Assembly (NCBI GenBank): GCA_036872755.1
Contig: JAVHNS010000001.1
Coordinates: forward strand, 4,030,001-4,094,000
DNA length: 64,000 bases
Reading direction: 5' to 3'
Source: Orbilia blumenaviensis
Taxonomy: Eukaryota; Ascomycota; Orbiliomycetes; Orbiliales; Orbiliaceae
This document shows, in pieces, positions 1-10,100 of the stretch (its first letter is position 1; each line of letters starts with the position of its first letter). The translations under genes were made by a program, and so were the position numbers. The notes under the pieces were generated by a model that did no database searches, had not been told where the DNA came from, and saw nothing but the letters and a program-made list of their open reading frames with translations.

Positions 1-1
1 G

Positions 2-1362
2 GTCAATGAGAAGAATTTGAGCCCATTGATGCTGGCTAGTAAGTACGGCAGGGTGGATAATGTCAGAACCTTGTTCAGTGATAGGCGTGTTGATATATAC
101 GCGAGAGAGTCCAGAGGTCTCACTGCCGTAGAGCTAGCGAAGGACGATGATGTGAGGAATAAATTTGATGGTAAGGCATTCTACTACTCTATTCGGATCC
201 TCTAGGCCGCTAACACCCCACCTTAGATATGGTGATGTTCTCTTACCCCCCACAAGCAGATGGCAGGATCACAGCTGTAGTCCGTGGTATTTTTGTGGAA
301 GACGCAACTGTACGACTGGTTCTCAAAAGCGGCATGCCATCTTCTGAGATGAAGTACACCATCACAACCTGTCGGCGGTTACTCTCAGACTTCGAGTTTC
401 TTGCATACTGGCTTTCTTATGAACACCCGGCTTCGTGGTTGCCGGCTCTACATGTGAACCGCAGTCCCTTCCAAATCCCATCGAAGCCGTCACGCGCGGT
501 CCTCCGAGATATCCAGACACAATTGGATAGCTTCCTTCGGACCTTGCTATCACATAGTACATTTTCAACTCACGAGCTACTATGGGAATTCTTCCTCATG
601 CCGGATATGCAACCCGACGGCATGATGGAGCGGTCGAAACGCAAATCCGAAATTCGGGGCGAGAAGGTTCAGGAAGACTTTGAACCCTTACAGAATACGA
701 AAGACATCGAGATATTCATGGCACATGCGAGGGATACCGTACGAGCGATCAATGTTCACACCAAGATCGTGCTCCGTCGCACGAACCAGTTCCTTCAAAA
801 CTCAAAGGATTTAGGCGACACACTGACAGAAGCACGAAAGCAACTTAACGCCTGCGAGTTTATGGAAGGTAGTCAACATGTCCGTGGGCTGTGGAAATAT
901 ACGATAGCGATATCACCGAACGATTCGAACCCGATAGCGCACTTTTTGGACGACTTTAGAAGTATAAACTCGAGTTTACAGGGTATGATGACGGCGCTTG
1001 AACGGCCGAGGAAGATTGTGGGGGAGATTAATACGCTACAGAGGGAGGTTGAAAAGCACATGATTTCACTTAGGAGGTCTGATCGGTGGCCTTTGGGATT
1101 GATGGATGAGACGCGGGCGAAGATCCATCAAGGTGCAGCGGATAATATCCGGCAGACAAAGGCGAGACAGGAAGCTTTGAGCCGGGAGCTGAGGTATAGC
1201 CAGAGTGTTGCAGCGGTAGAGTTAGCGAGTTTCCACGAGATGCATGGGAAGTTTGCGAGGAATGCTGTGAGGAGGCTTGCGCGGAATCAGGTGCTCGTAG
1301 AGAAAGAGCGGTTGGAAGGGTTGAAGAGAGCTCTCAGGGTTGTGAGGAATGCGGGAGCGTAG
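2..1362 (+). CDS. Vrl1/VARP-like endosomal protein, C-terminal part (ankyrin, PX-like, BAR-like), 5' end outside window
   Basis: Exons 2-170 (open to the left) and 227-1362; the 56-bp intron has GTAAGG, a CTAAC branch point and TTAG. The visible 434 residues begin with the end of an ankyrin array (SPLMLASKYGRVDNVRTLF and a second degenerate repeat). A PX-like segment follows (about residues 65-165, with RRLLSDFEFLAYWL and FQIPSKPSRAV). The rest, about residues 205-430, is helical and rich in Arg, Glu and Leu, as in a BAR domain. The order ankyrin, PX, BAR matches yeast Vrl1, which carries an N-terminal VPS9 Rab5-type exchange domain and forms an endosomal SNX-BAR coat with Vin1. The VPS9 part would lie left of the window, so that assignment is inference. 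A plain ankyrin-PX sorting protein is the alternative. The gene reads out of the left edge and nothing in this window sits with it functionally. Confidence 0.7.
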
Positions 1363-2591
1363 TAGTCATACCCCCCTGTTCCCCATGGTTGTTGTATTTT
1401 GAGACTAGAAGGATAGGCGTTTCGTTTTTTTGAGGAGTGTGTATGGCTCATGAAGGGGGAGGTGGAGAAAGAGATGGAAGCATTTCTATGGCGTTCTTTC
1501 ATGGCGTTCTTTTTATCCTTTTGTCTTCCCCATCTCATTAATTACATCTTAACCTACCTTTGAAATTCTTCTCTCACGGATCACGGTACGTACGTATTAA
1601 TATTGACATCACCTTAGCTAACATATCACCCTTCCCGTTATTCTTTCTTACTTACTTACTTCCTTCCTTCCTTAATCACTATTCTTACCATTGATATCAT
1701 TCGCGGGCATACTACACGCAGGTGCCTTGTAAATAACCCCCCCCCCAAGCATGGTCTTTCTAATTCTCCCAGCCTTCCTTATACTAGTACTACTTTAAGT
1801 TTACCTAATAAACATTGATACATCTCGGTTCCCGCCGCGAGTCTTGCTTTACGGGTAAAAAAAATACAACATCTAAATCTAAAATCTAGTTTTTTTTTGA
1901 CTAGACGAAACACCAATTTTTTAAACTTTATATATATATACTTTTATGTTTCTCGCCTGATAAAAATGATAAAAAGCATGTCTCTACCGGATCTTTATAT
2001 TTAAGCTGGCGATCATAATCGCCGAGAAGCTCGGGAAGCACGGGCTCTAGAAATAATTTAACCTCGATTGAAGAAAAAAACTTTCTTGTGAAATAGGCTT
2101 TACCCGTTAAAATTCCGATATGTATAAAATAAAATAAGAAAAGTGTCCAACCAGAGCCTATGGCTATATCTGGAAAATGTGCCAACGAGGTGCATGGTCT
2201 CTGAGTCACGTCTCTAGAAGGGTTGTCAGTCTGGATTTCAGGATCCAGAAGCCCTAATGCTGCAGAGTGATATAATCCTACTTTCACTAGACTAATCTAA
2301 TCCTACTTATTTTACCAGGAGCTCCAAATCCGGGGGGATAAGCCAGAGCATGTGATAACGCGCGTGTGGTAGCCTGGTCGAATAACGCCCAAAGTCGTTC
2401 TTTATATACTCCAGTTCCTCTGACCCCCCCCCCTTCCTTCAAGACGGCAACTTTGTCTACACAGCACCACCCAAAGTTGCAAAAAAATACCACAAATTTA
2501 CCTATCTATCCTCCTTTACTCTCCTATACCTTACCCAGCCTACCATACATATAAATTAGGTATATATAGGTGATAAAAAAAAAAAGGAAAA
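1363..2591. other. intergenic, no gene seen
   Basis: About 1.2 kb between two plus-strand genes. It holds a C run near 1738-1746, pyrimidine-rich stretches (for example CTTACTTACTTCCTTCC near 1650-1670) and a short TA run near 1930. Reading frames here are short and show no family features. The last 150 bp are pyrimidine-rich and then A-rich, as expected for the promoter and leader of the next gene. Confidence 0.6.
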
Positions 2592-3113
2592 ATGGGCTAC
2601 ACCCACTACTGGAAAGGCCACCTCCCCTCCTCTTCCTCCTCAGACACCTCCACCCTAACAACCGACATCTCAAAGCTCCTGACCACAACAACCATCAAAA
2701 TCTCCGGTCCCTCAGGAACCGGCCAACCCAAAATCACAGATACCCAAATCGCTTTCAACGGCTCAGCCGAAGACGGAGAGGACGAGGGTCACGAACCTTT
2801 TATATTGGATATAGGGGAAGATATCTCATTTGCGTTTTGTAAAACGGCTAGGAAGGGGTATGATGCTGTCGTTGGGGCTGTTCTGTTGAGGTGTGTGTTT
2901 TATTGTGAGAATAATAGTAATAGTAATAATAATAATGATGATGATGACGATGATGACGATGACGGTGGGAAGGATGGGAAGAAGGAGAGGAAAAGGTTTG
3001 AAGTGTTTAGTGATGGTAGTTGGGAGGAATGGGGGGATGCAAGGGAGCTGTATTTGAAGACTTTTGAGTGTGAAGCTGAGATGCCGGAGGGGATGACGCC
3101 GTCGTGGCGGTGA
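2592..3113 (+). CDS. MGYTHYW-family protein of unknown function
   Basis: Single exon, 173 aa, with an A-rich leader (AAAAAATGGGC context). The protein opens with MGYTHYW. From memory, small proteins with this N-terminus occur in bacteria, phages and scattered eukaryotes, and share later blocks like those visible here: a G-x-G-x-P-x-I block (GTGQPKITDTQIAFNG), a central HEPF, the FCKTARKGYDAVV block, and a C-terminal SDGSWEEWGDARELY block. All four appear in the expected order, so the gene looks intact. Between the second and third thirds lies an Asn/Asp/Lys-rich insert (about residues 106-135) encoded by an AAT/GAT microsatellite. No catalytic function is known to me. The 5' third is C-rich and G-poor while the 3' half is the reverse, a strong strand-composition switch. 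Confidence 0.75.
   Translation: MGYTHYWKGHLPSSSSSDTSTLTTDISKLLTTTTIKISGPSGTGQPKITDTQIAFNGSAEDGEDEGHEPFILDIGEDISFAFCKTARKGYDAVVGAVLLRCVFYCENNSNSNNNNDDDDDDDDDGGKDGKKERKRFEVFSDGSWEEWGDARELYLKTFECEAEMPEGMTPSWR
2910..2964 (+). repeat. trinucleotide microsatellite (AAT/AGT then GAT/GAC) inside a coding exon
   Basis: Imperfect trinucleotide repeat encoding a run of Asn/Ser followed by a run of Asp in the MGYTHYW-family gene. Its length is a multiple of three, so copy-number change would vary the acidic tract without shifting the frame. Confidence 0.85.
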
Positions 3114-4368
3114 TTTGTATATATACAGACCATCATCATCATCATCATTTGTATACTTACCTATTCAAGTATTTAACTATGGGAAGATACCAAATCACCA
3201 CCTTGTTCTTATTGTTTAGATGCTTTACTACAGAGACTACAAAAATTATAGTACCAATATATATTATATAAAAAACAGAAAAAGCCACATCCATTTCACT
3301 TTCTTCTAATAAACATGAGGGGAAAAAAAAAAGAAGACATGAAAAAAACTTCACTTATAATAATAAAGGAGGAGGGAACAGAGAATAAAGAGACCATAAG
3401 AAGAAGAAAAAAAACGTTGAAGAGTAAGAGTGGTTAGGCGGAGGAGGATTGTTATTTGTTTGGGAGGGAAAGGAGAACTAAACAATAAGAACTAGAACTT
3501 AAAAAGAGACGTATATATGTATTTCCTGAAGGCGCAAAGACGAAGGGGGGGTGGTTTTTGTAAAATTTTGTACAGTGAAGAGAAAGGGAGTAAACAGGAT
3601 GAGTGGAGAGAGAGAGAGAAGACATATATATATATACGCCGGTCTTCTTTTCCCATCCTTGTTTGGCCCGCAAAGTCCCTGCTCTTGATAAAAAAGGGTT
3701 ATAGAGCAAAAGACGAAAAAGACAAGAAACAATTTTGGCACATGTGCGGAAGCAGACAGAAGAAAAAGAAACAAGGATATCGATATTTGCAAGGCCCCTG
3801 CGGGGAATTCGTTTTCCGAGAGGCGTCGTCAGAAAAAAATGCTGTAGAACGGAATAGGTGGTTGAAACCAAAAAAAAAAAAACAAGTGAAAAAAAGACAG
3901 AAACGTCAGAAAAGCAGCCCATCTCCTCTATAAGTCGCGCGAAGTAAGAGCAAGCAGTCGCATAATAAGGAAGCAAAAGACAGAGCTACGGGAAACTCGT
4001 AAATTCGTTCCTCGAACAGCGTAGGAAAGGATGGAGGGACATGAAGAGTTTATAGGAGGAGGGTAAACGACGATAGGAAACATTTGAAGGACTTGAAAAA
4101 TCAAACCTGAACCCCGATTTTATGAATGGCTGAACCACTGTAACCACGTAGAGAAAGGGAATGAGAAATCGAGGGAAATAATGTAAGGAAAAAGAAAGAG
4201 AAAAAAAGGGAGTCTAATTGGAGAGCAATCTGGTATATTGCCAAATCAAGCATCCTTATTCGCCATTCCATGCAAATATGCCATGAGCAATCGAGTGAAG
4301 GGGAGAAACAGAGTGCCCCCCCTCGTCGTGATACGAAAATAATGTTGAAGGAAAGATGAGAGAAAAGC
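3114..4368. other. intergenic between convergent genes, purine-rich plus strand
   Basis: It lies downstream of the MGYTHYW gene and of the minus-strand zinc-cluster regulator, so both 3' ends fall here. It contains a CAT repeat (about 3131-3148), several A runs and long AG-rich tracts on the plus strand. The minus-strand frames of up to 174 codons are low-complexity translations of pyrimidine-rich DNA and are not supported as genes. Confidence 0.55.
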
Positions 4369-6620
4369 TTAAAGGAGTTTGGACTGGCTCGCCTCCCTGC
4401 TCTGGAATAGAGCTAGTGCCCGAGCACAGATTCGTCGGAAGACGCAGGTTGTTTCCCCGGATGGTGTACGAGCCGTGCTTTCAATGAAGCTCTTCGCATC
4501 GTCGAGTTTGCCAGCCCTCTTGCGTCTCTCCTCTGGGTCAGGGTAGGTGTCCTCTCTAGAATCCTTGAGGGCAGCCTGGAGATGACGGATGGTTGCAATC
4601 GAGTATATGATGTCCCTGTTATCAGGGCTCCTCTTCAAGTACTTCATCGACGCATCCAAGATGTCTCGAGCAGCTGGGGACCCAGGGTCGGAAAGTTTAA
4701 GGAACATTTTGATAGCTCCCCAAAACTTAGTCGAACGAACATCAGGTGACTCTTCCTCCGGATTGAAATCGGCCAACGAGATATTGGTCGAATCATCTTC
4801 GTCTTCCAAGCGTTTGTTCATCACCAGAGTCTCGATGATCCTAACTCTGTCGAGGGTCTCTGAGATGTTTTCAGCTCTAGAGGACTGTGGTCCGATGAGA
4901 GGTCCATCACTCTTCCTGCCGAGACCATAAAGGAGATCCATGACTGTGTACAAGATGAGAGCAGCCTTTCCAGGGGGCAGGTGGTCCAGGCCGGTATCAG
5001 CACAAGCAGGAACCTCGCCAGCGTTCAACCTATCGAACACGGCACCGAGGAAGTTGACAAGGTCGATGTTGAGCGACATGATTGAGATGCACTCATCCGA
5101 AAACCAACCAGTTTCGAAGAGCTGGTCGAGAGCCGGTGCATACTTACTGCTGTAGAGTGCCTTGACGCCCTCGTTCCCGGGGATATAAGCGTTTTCGCTT
5201 GGTGGTGGAGTAGGTGGGGGTGGAGCAGATCCAGCAATCAGATCGTCAATCTTGATTCGCTTAGCAGGGTTCCCAGTTGAAAGGTCGTCTCGGAAACTCG
5301 GGTAACCGGATGCACCAGGGGTAGACGACCTTGGAATCGGTGTACCAGAAGTTCGTGGAGTGTCGGAAACCGACCCAGGGAATGGACTGCCACGGTCGTA
5401 TGTACGTTTCAAATCCCGGAAGCCATTTGAATCTGAGTGCAGGGTCATCCTCTCACCGAGCATCGGGCTGAGGTTTGGTGGAGGCAATGTCGCGTTCTCC
5501 AGAGCCGGGTCAATAGCGTAAGGGTCGAAGTCATACTGGGAGCGTGGAGAGCTGCCGTTCGTAGAGAGGGCGTGGTTGCTCGGCATGTACGGCATTGGAG
5601 CCGATGTCGGCATATGGTGATGTGGCATCGGGGGCATCGGTGGCATGGCCATACCCATGGGCATCGACATTTGGTGGGCATGATGGGGCATTGGCAGAGA
5701 AGGACCCGGGGAGACACCGTAGCTGGCGGGAGCGAGGCTCGGAGGGGTATTTACGGGAGCTGGCTGAATTGGAGGGGGGCCCTGAGGAGCCTGCTTAAAG
5801 ATTGGGTCGTACCCCAGGCATTCGCGTTTCGACTTTGCACAGTTCTTGCAGGTTGGGTGAGCCTCATCACACTGGTTGACATTGGCGGGGGTTAGACTGT
5901 TAGCCATCGTTACGCGACACAGACATTCCAAAATAAAAAAAAAAATAAAAAAAAAAAAAAATCGCAACAGCGACAACTCGGTTTTTAGGGTTTCCCTAGG
6001 GGCATTTTTCGCGTTACCTTGATTCTTCGCTTTCTACAGGTCAGACATCCTGTCTTTGTCCTTCGCTTGATTTCTTTCTTGTGTCTTCCACCGGACATTA
6101 TTCGCTCTGAAGGCTGCAGTACCGATGGCAACGCATAGCGCATGTTAGCCTGGTGTGGAGGACCACCCGGCATCGGATAGTAGCCTTGCATTCCCGGTAG
6201 CGAAGGCGAGGGCGCTGGCAGAGGTGATCCTACTTGGAGGGGCTGGGGGACAGGCGATGAGGTCGGAGGTGGTGCCAATCGGATTGGAGGGAGAGAAAAG
6301 TTTGAGGATCCTACGCCAGGGAGCGAGGCGGCTGAGTATGTTGGAGAGTCTCGAGCAGATCCTGGCTGTTGTGGATATGAATAAGAGGACATAGAAGGTG
6401 ATGGGTATGAGCCGGGTGAAGGGTAGGAGGTGATGTTTTGTCTGCTCTGAAGGGGAGGCTGAGCGTAAGAGAATGTGGGAGAGGGAGTCGAGTGCGGCGA
6501 GGGCCTATGCTCAAGATGCCCGAGATGGGGAGAGGAAATATGCGGCTGGTACCGAGAGGAACCATGCACGCTTGTTGGTCGGCTGTCAGGATGGTTGCTG
6601 TTATACTCGACCATGATCAT
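4369..6620 (-). CDS. Zn2Cys6 (fungal C6) transcription factor
   Basis: Exon 1 is 6620-6018 and exon 2 is 5871-4369 (701 aa); the 146-bp intron has GTAACG, CTAAC and CAG. The intron interrupts the DNA-binding domain: exon 1 ends in GCLTCRKRRIK and exon 2 opens with CDEAHPTC, giving the six-cysteine pattern CxxCx6CxxxxxxCxxCx6C after residue 190. The finger is followed by ECLGYDPIFKQ. The N-terminal 180 residues are Pro/Ser/Gln/Tyr-rich, and the segment after the finger is Pro/His/Met-rich. The C-terminal half is helical and holds a conserved-looking block (KYAPALDQLFETGWFSDECI) typical of a fungal regulator middle domain. It would act as a nuclear DNA-binding regulator; the target pathway is not deducible. 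The start is uncertain: two in-frame ATGs lie 6 bp apart, and an acceptor-like CCACAG ends 2 bp upstream, so an extra upstream exon is possible. Confidence 0.88.
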
Positions 6621-6924
6621 ACCTGTGGACAGTAAATATAGACCGCTTCAGAGATGTGTTTTGATGCTCCTCGTCTTCGTCGTCGTTATCTTCGTCGTCG
6701 CCGCCGTTGTCGACTCCGAGCTGATTATTGATTCTATGGGTTCTTCGGGTCGCTTCTAGATTTTTTTCTTTATCAAAATAGATAGATGTCAGTCGCAAAC
6801 TGTATCCCTTTTTAATTCGTCTTATTTTAGTTCGTTTTCCTTTCTTCCTTTCCTTCTCAAGGTCATGCTTTGCCCCGCTGGGTTTCGGCCTGATCCTGGG
6901 TTATTGATTGGAAGAGGGAAGGAG

Positions 6925-6956
<32 letters not shown>
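6925..6956 (+). repeat. homopolymer (A)32
   Basis: Uninterrupted run of 32 A on the plus strand, about 300 bp upstream of the zinc-cluster gene; it is poly(T) on that gene's sense strand. Confidence 0.95.
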
Positions 6957-6958
<2 letters not shown>

Positions 6959-7106
6959 GCAAAGGGAAAAATTTGGGGGAAGGGCAAGGCAGTTGGCGGC
7001 AACGAAAGTTTGCAGCACAAATGCAGACGTGGGTGTGTGTGCGTACGTGCGATGAGAATGATGTAAAAGGGTTACAAAGGAGAGAGAACAAACCCCCAAA
7101 CAATTG

Positions 7107-7131
7107 AAAAAAAAAAAAAAAAAAAAAAAAA
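7107..7131 (+). repeat. homopolymer (A)25
   Basis: Uninterrupted run of 25 A, about 150 bp from the (A)32 run and in the same orientation. Confidence 0.95.
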
Positions 7132-10100
7132 TTAATGAATGAATGAGAAAAATGAATATAATACGGGGTTGCTAACAAAAAGAGGAAATGTAGGTAGTAA
7201 ATGTGTGCAGGGCGCAAACTATAACACTAGACCCACTCGGGGTCTTTCGGATTCCTGACAAACAGCAACTGACCTGACCAAGAGGAAAAAGAAGAGGCAA
7301 ATTGAACCCTGGAAAGAGAGGGTGAGAGTGTGTGATTAGGAATAAGGAGAATCAGGAGGATGAGGAGGAAAGAGGGAGAGGAGGACAGGAAGAGAAAGAC
7401 ACAGGTATGAATGAAGATGAAGACGAGTAAGAGAGTAAGAGCGAAGGGGACAGGAATGGGGAGGTGTAGAATGGTGGTGATAATGATTCTACCTCTGCCT
7501 TTTAGAAGCTAAGCGGTATGACGACGGTGATATGGATATGGATGGTTATAATCAGAAGCCGTCTCGCTTCCCTGGTTCCAGTTCCAGATTGGCCTTGCCG
7601 AACTGTTGGCTCGGTTTCGAACAATTTTAAAAGGAAAAGTGTCCGAGTTCAGAATGAACGGGTCGGCTAAAGCGTCAACCAGAGCGAGAGGGAACGCCCA
7701 CGTTCGAGAATAAAAATAAAAAAATAAAAAAGTGAAGGTGCGAAAGGAAGAAAAGAAAAAGAAATGTCAAACTAACATTAACATTAAGATTGACGAGAAG
7801 TCTCGAAGTTTTCCTTTTTTTGCTTTTGCTTTTGCTTTTTGATGGAGTTTCGGAGCGTGCAGAGGGATGGATGGATGGATGGATGTGGATGCAGATGTAA
7901 ATGTATATTGGATGGTGGGGGAGTCGAGAGAAGTGTATGCAAGAAGGATTTTTTGGGGGAGAACTTTTTCGATATTAACTTTTTGTCACCCTTTCCTTTG
8001 AGCAGACATGAGAAGGAATGCTGAGTATAACGAATGCCGGACCTCAAACAACAAGAAATAAAAATACCGAAAAACGAACTTCTAAAAAATTAAAATAAAA
8101 CAACCTACTGGTAGGAAGAAGTGTATAAAAAAAGAAAATCGAAAAATATGGAAATGCAAGCAAGCAGAGGGGGGTGTGTGTATGTTTGGTGTGGGAAGAA
8201 AAAGAGGAAGACAAGGAAGAAAAAGAAAAAGAAAAGAAAGATTAGGGAGGTGATTATGTGTATACGCACATGCACATACATACAAAGGCAACGAAAAGAG
8301 AGAGCGAGAAAGAAGCGCTGACGGGGGGTAAAGCGTCAGTCAGTCAAATCTGCGGCTTCTTGTGGTGGTGTTTCGACGGTTTTCCCGTTTGGCCTTGACC
8401 TGACCCAAAAATAAAGAAAAATGCGAAAAAATTGGAAAATATCGGCTACGGCCAGATAACCGGGCGACCCAGATCTATTTATGACTTGGGTCTGTGTCGT
8501 CAGCCGTAAGCAATCCCGAACGAGTTTTGTCGAGGGACGGGCACGACAGGGCAGGCAGGCACGAAACGACAGGGCAGAAGACAGGCGAGAGGGTGGCACG
8601 TAACCGAGCTCCCTGCTCACTGGCTCGCTCGTCCTTTCTCTGTTTCGCTTGACTGCGTGGTGACCTGAGCCTGACTGTTCGGTTGGACAGACGGACTTGG
8701 CTTCTTTGGCCCTAGCCGGAAAAGAAGTTTTCCAGAAGACCATGCAGAACAAAAGGAAAACGAGGGTATGATGTTGGGTGTGGATGGTGGGTCGCTAAAA
8801 TAATGCAACTGAACTGGAGGGCACTCACGCTTCGTATTCTGCTTGCTTTGTTTGGCTGTATTTGCTTTGCTCTGCTTGCTCTGCGTTCTCTCTCTCTCTC
8901 TGCGTGTGTGCTGGCGCTTCTCTGCCTTTGAATTTTATTATTATTATTATTATAGTCGTCGTTTTCCGTAATATAGTATGATATCTCGGTTTTCCAATTT
9001 GCTGTTCTTCCACCCCTTAGTTATTGTGTTAGCCGGCCTTTGATAGATATATTTCCCCGTCGAGCTTGTGAGGAAAATAGCTCTCAAAGGTGAGACAGTC
9101 GAGCGTATTCGGATATCAGCGTCGTCGGATTCAAAAGGAAATTTTCCAAAAAGTCAAAGGCCTCCTCCGACAGGGTTGAGTCGAGTGAGAAGAGAAGAGA
9201 AGAAGAAAAAGAAACAAAAGGCTAGGCACGAATGAACTAGCCAAGTTAGCGAGCGAGAATCTTCCCAACTTTAACCAAGGATTTCTGTTTCGTCAAAGAG
9301 AAAGAATTAAAAAATCAAAAAAAAATTAGAAAATTAAAAAAATTAAAAAGAAAATAGAACACAGGCTTTTGTATGGCGAAAAAGGCTGCCATTTAAATTC
9401 TAGAAAGCCTGGCAGCGACAGGATCACGATAGCAAGGCCACTCGAGTTACTCCTTGGATCCGTTGGTACACACAAGTACCCTGTACCAAGTCCGTCCGCA
9501 TATCTGCTGGTGATAGTCGGTCCCAGCTGAGGATGTGTGCGAGGGGTACATGCAGCGTGGTTAGGTAGGCGATGGTGGCAACAACCCGACGCTAACCCTG
9601 CACGCCCACGAAAATTTCGAGTCCACGATCCTTATTTTCTTTTTTATGCAATGGAGAAAAGGAAAAATAGTGCACCAGTTCGCTGATGAACAGCCTTGGG
9701 GATCCCGGACTGCCAAAGTAACGAGGTCTCCACAGATCTGTTTGACCTTGCCGGTCTCAAGAACTGCTGAAACGTAGGATCGATAGCAAGAAAATAAAGC
9801 AAGATACTTCCAACCGCATGGGCTTGGTTTGGCTGAAAAGAGAAGGAAATGTGAAGCACGATACCCAATGATACAACAAGGTTTCCCGCAGAGCGCACCA
9901 ACCAGTCTCCAAATCCGTGACCATCAGAACATGAATTTGAAACCTTCCGACTCGCGGTGGCCGGCGCCGAGTCCACTTCCCCAAACCCTCTAGCGGAGAG
10001 TTAAATTTCCTCGTGTTCTTTTTTTTTTTTTTTTTTTGGACACCTTGTTGGCATCTGAAGGCTCCCAGAAATTGTATGCTAAGGGATGCCTTGGAGGGTA

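Larger units (their letters stand above)
6621..9984. other. long low-complexity upstream region of the zinc-cluster gene
   Basis: About 3.4 kb with no supportable gene. The plus strand is strongly purine-rich from about 6.85 to 9.35 kb (for example 7290-7460 and 8190-8240), so the sense strand of the neighbouring regulator is pyrimidine-rich. It contains A runs of 32 and 25, ATGG tetranucleotide repeats near 7866-7884, and a TTA repeat near 8936-8953. The most likely reading is promoter plus long 5' untranslated region of the minus-strand regulator; that is inference. Frames such as 8336-8752 and 9644-9976 on the minus strand look random. Confidence 0.5.

Noticed and set aside
3452..3976. 174-codon minus-strand ORF
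   Set aside because: Low-complexity Ser/Leu/Phe translation of a pyrimidine-rich strand downstream of the regulator.
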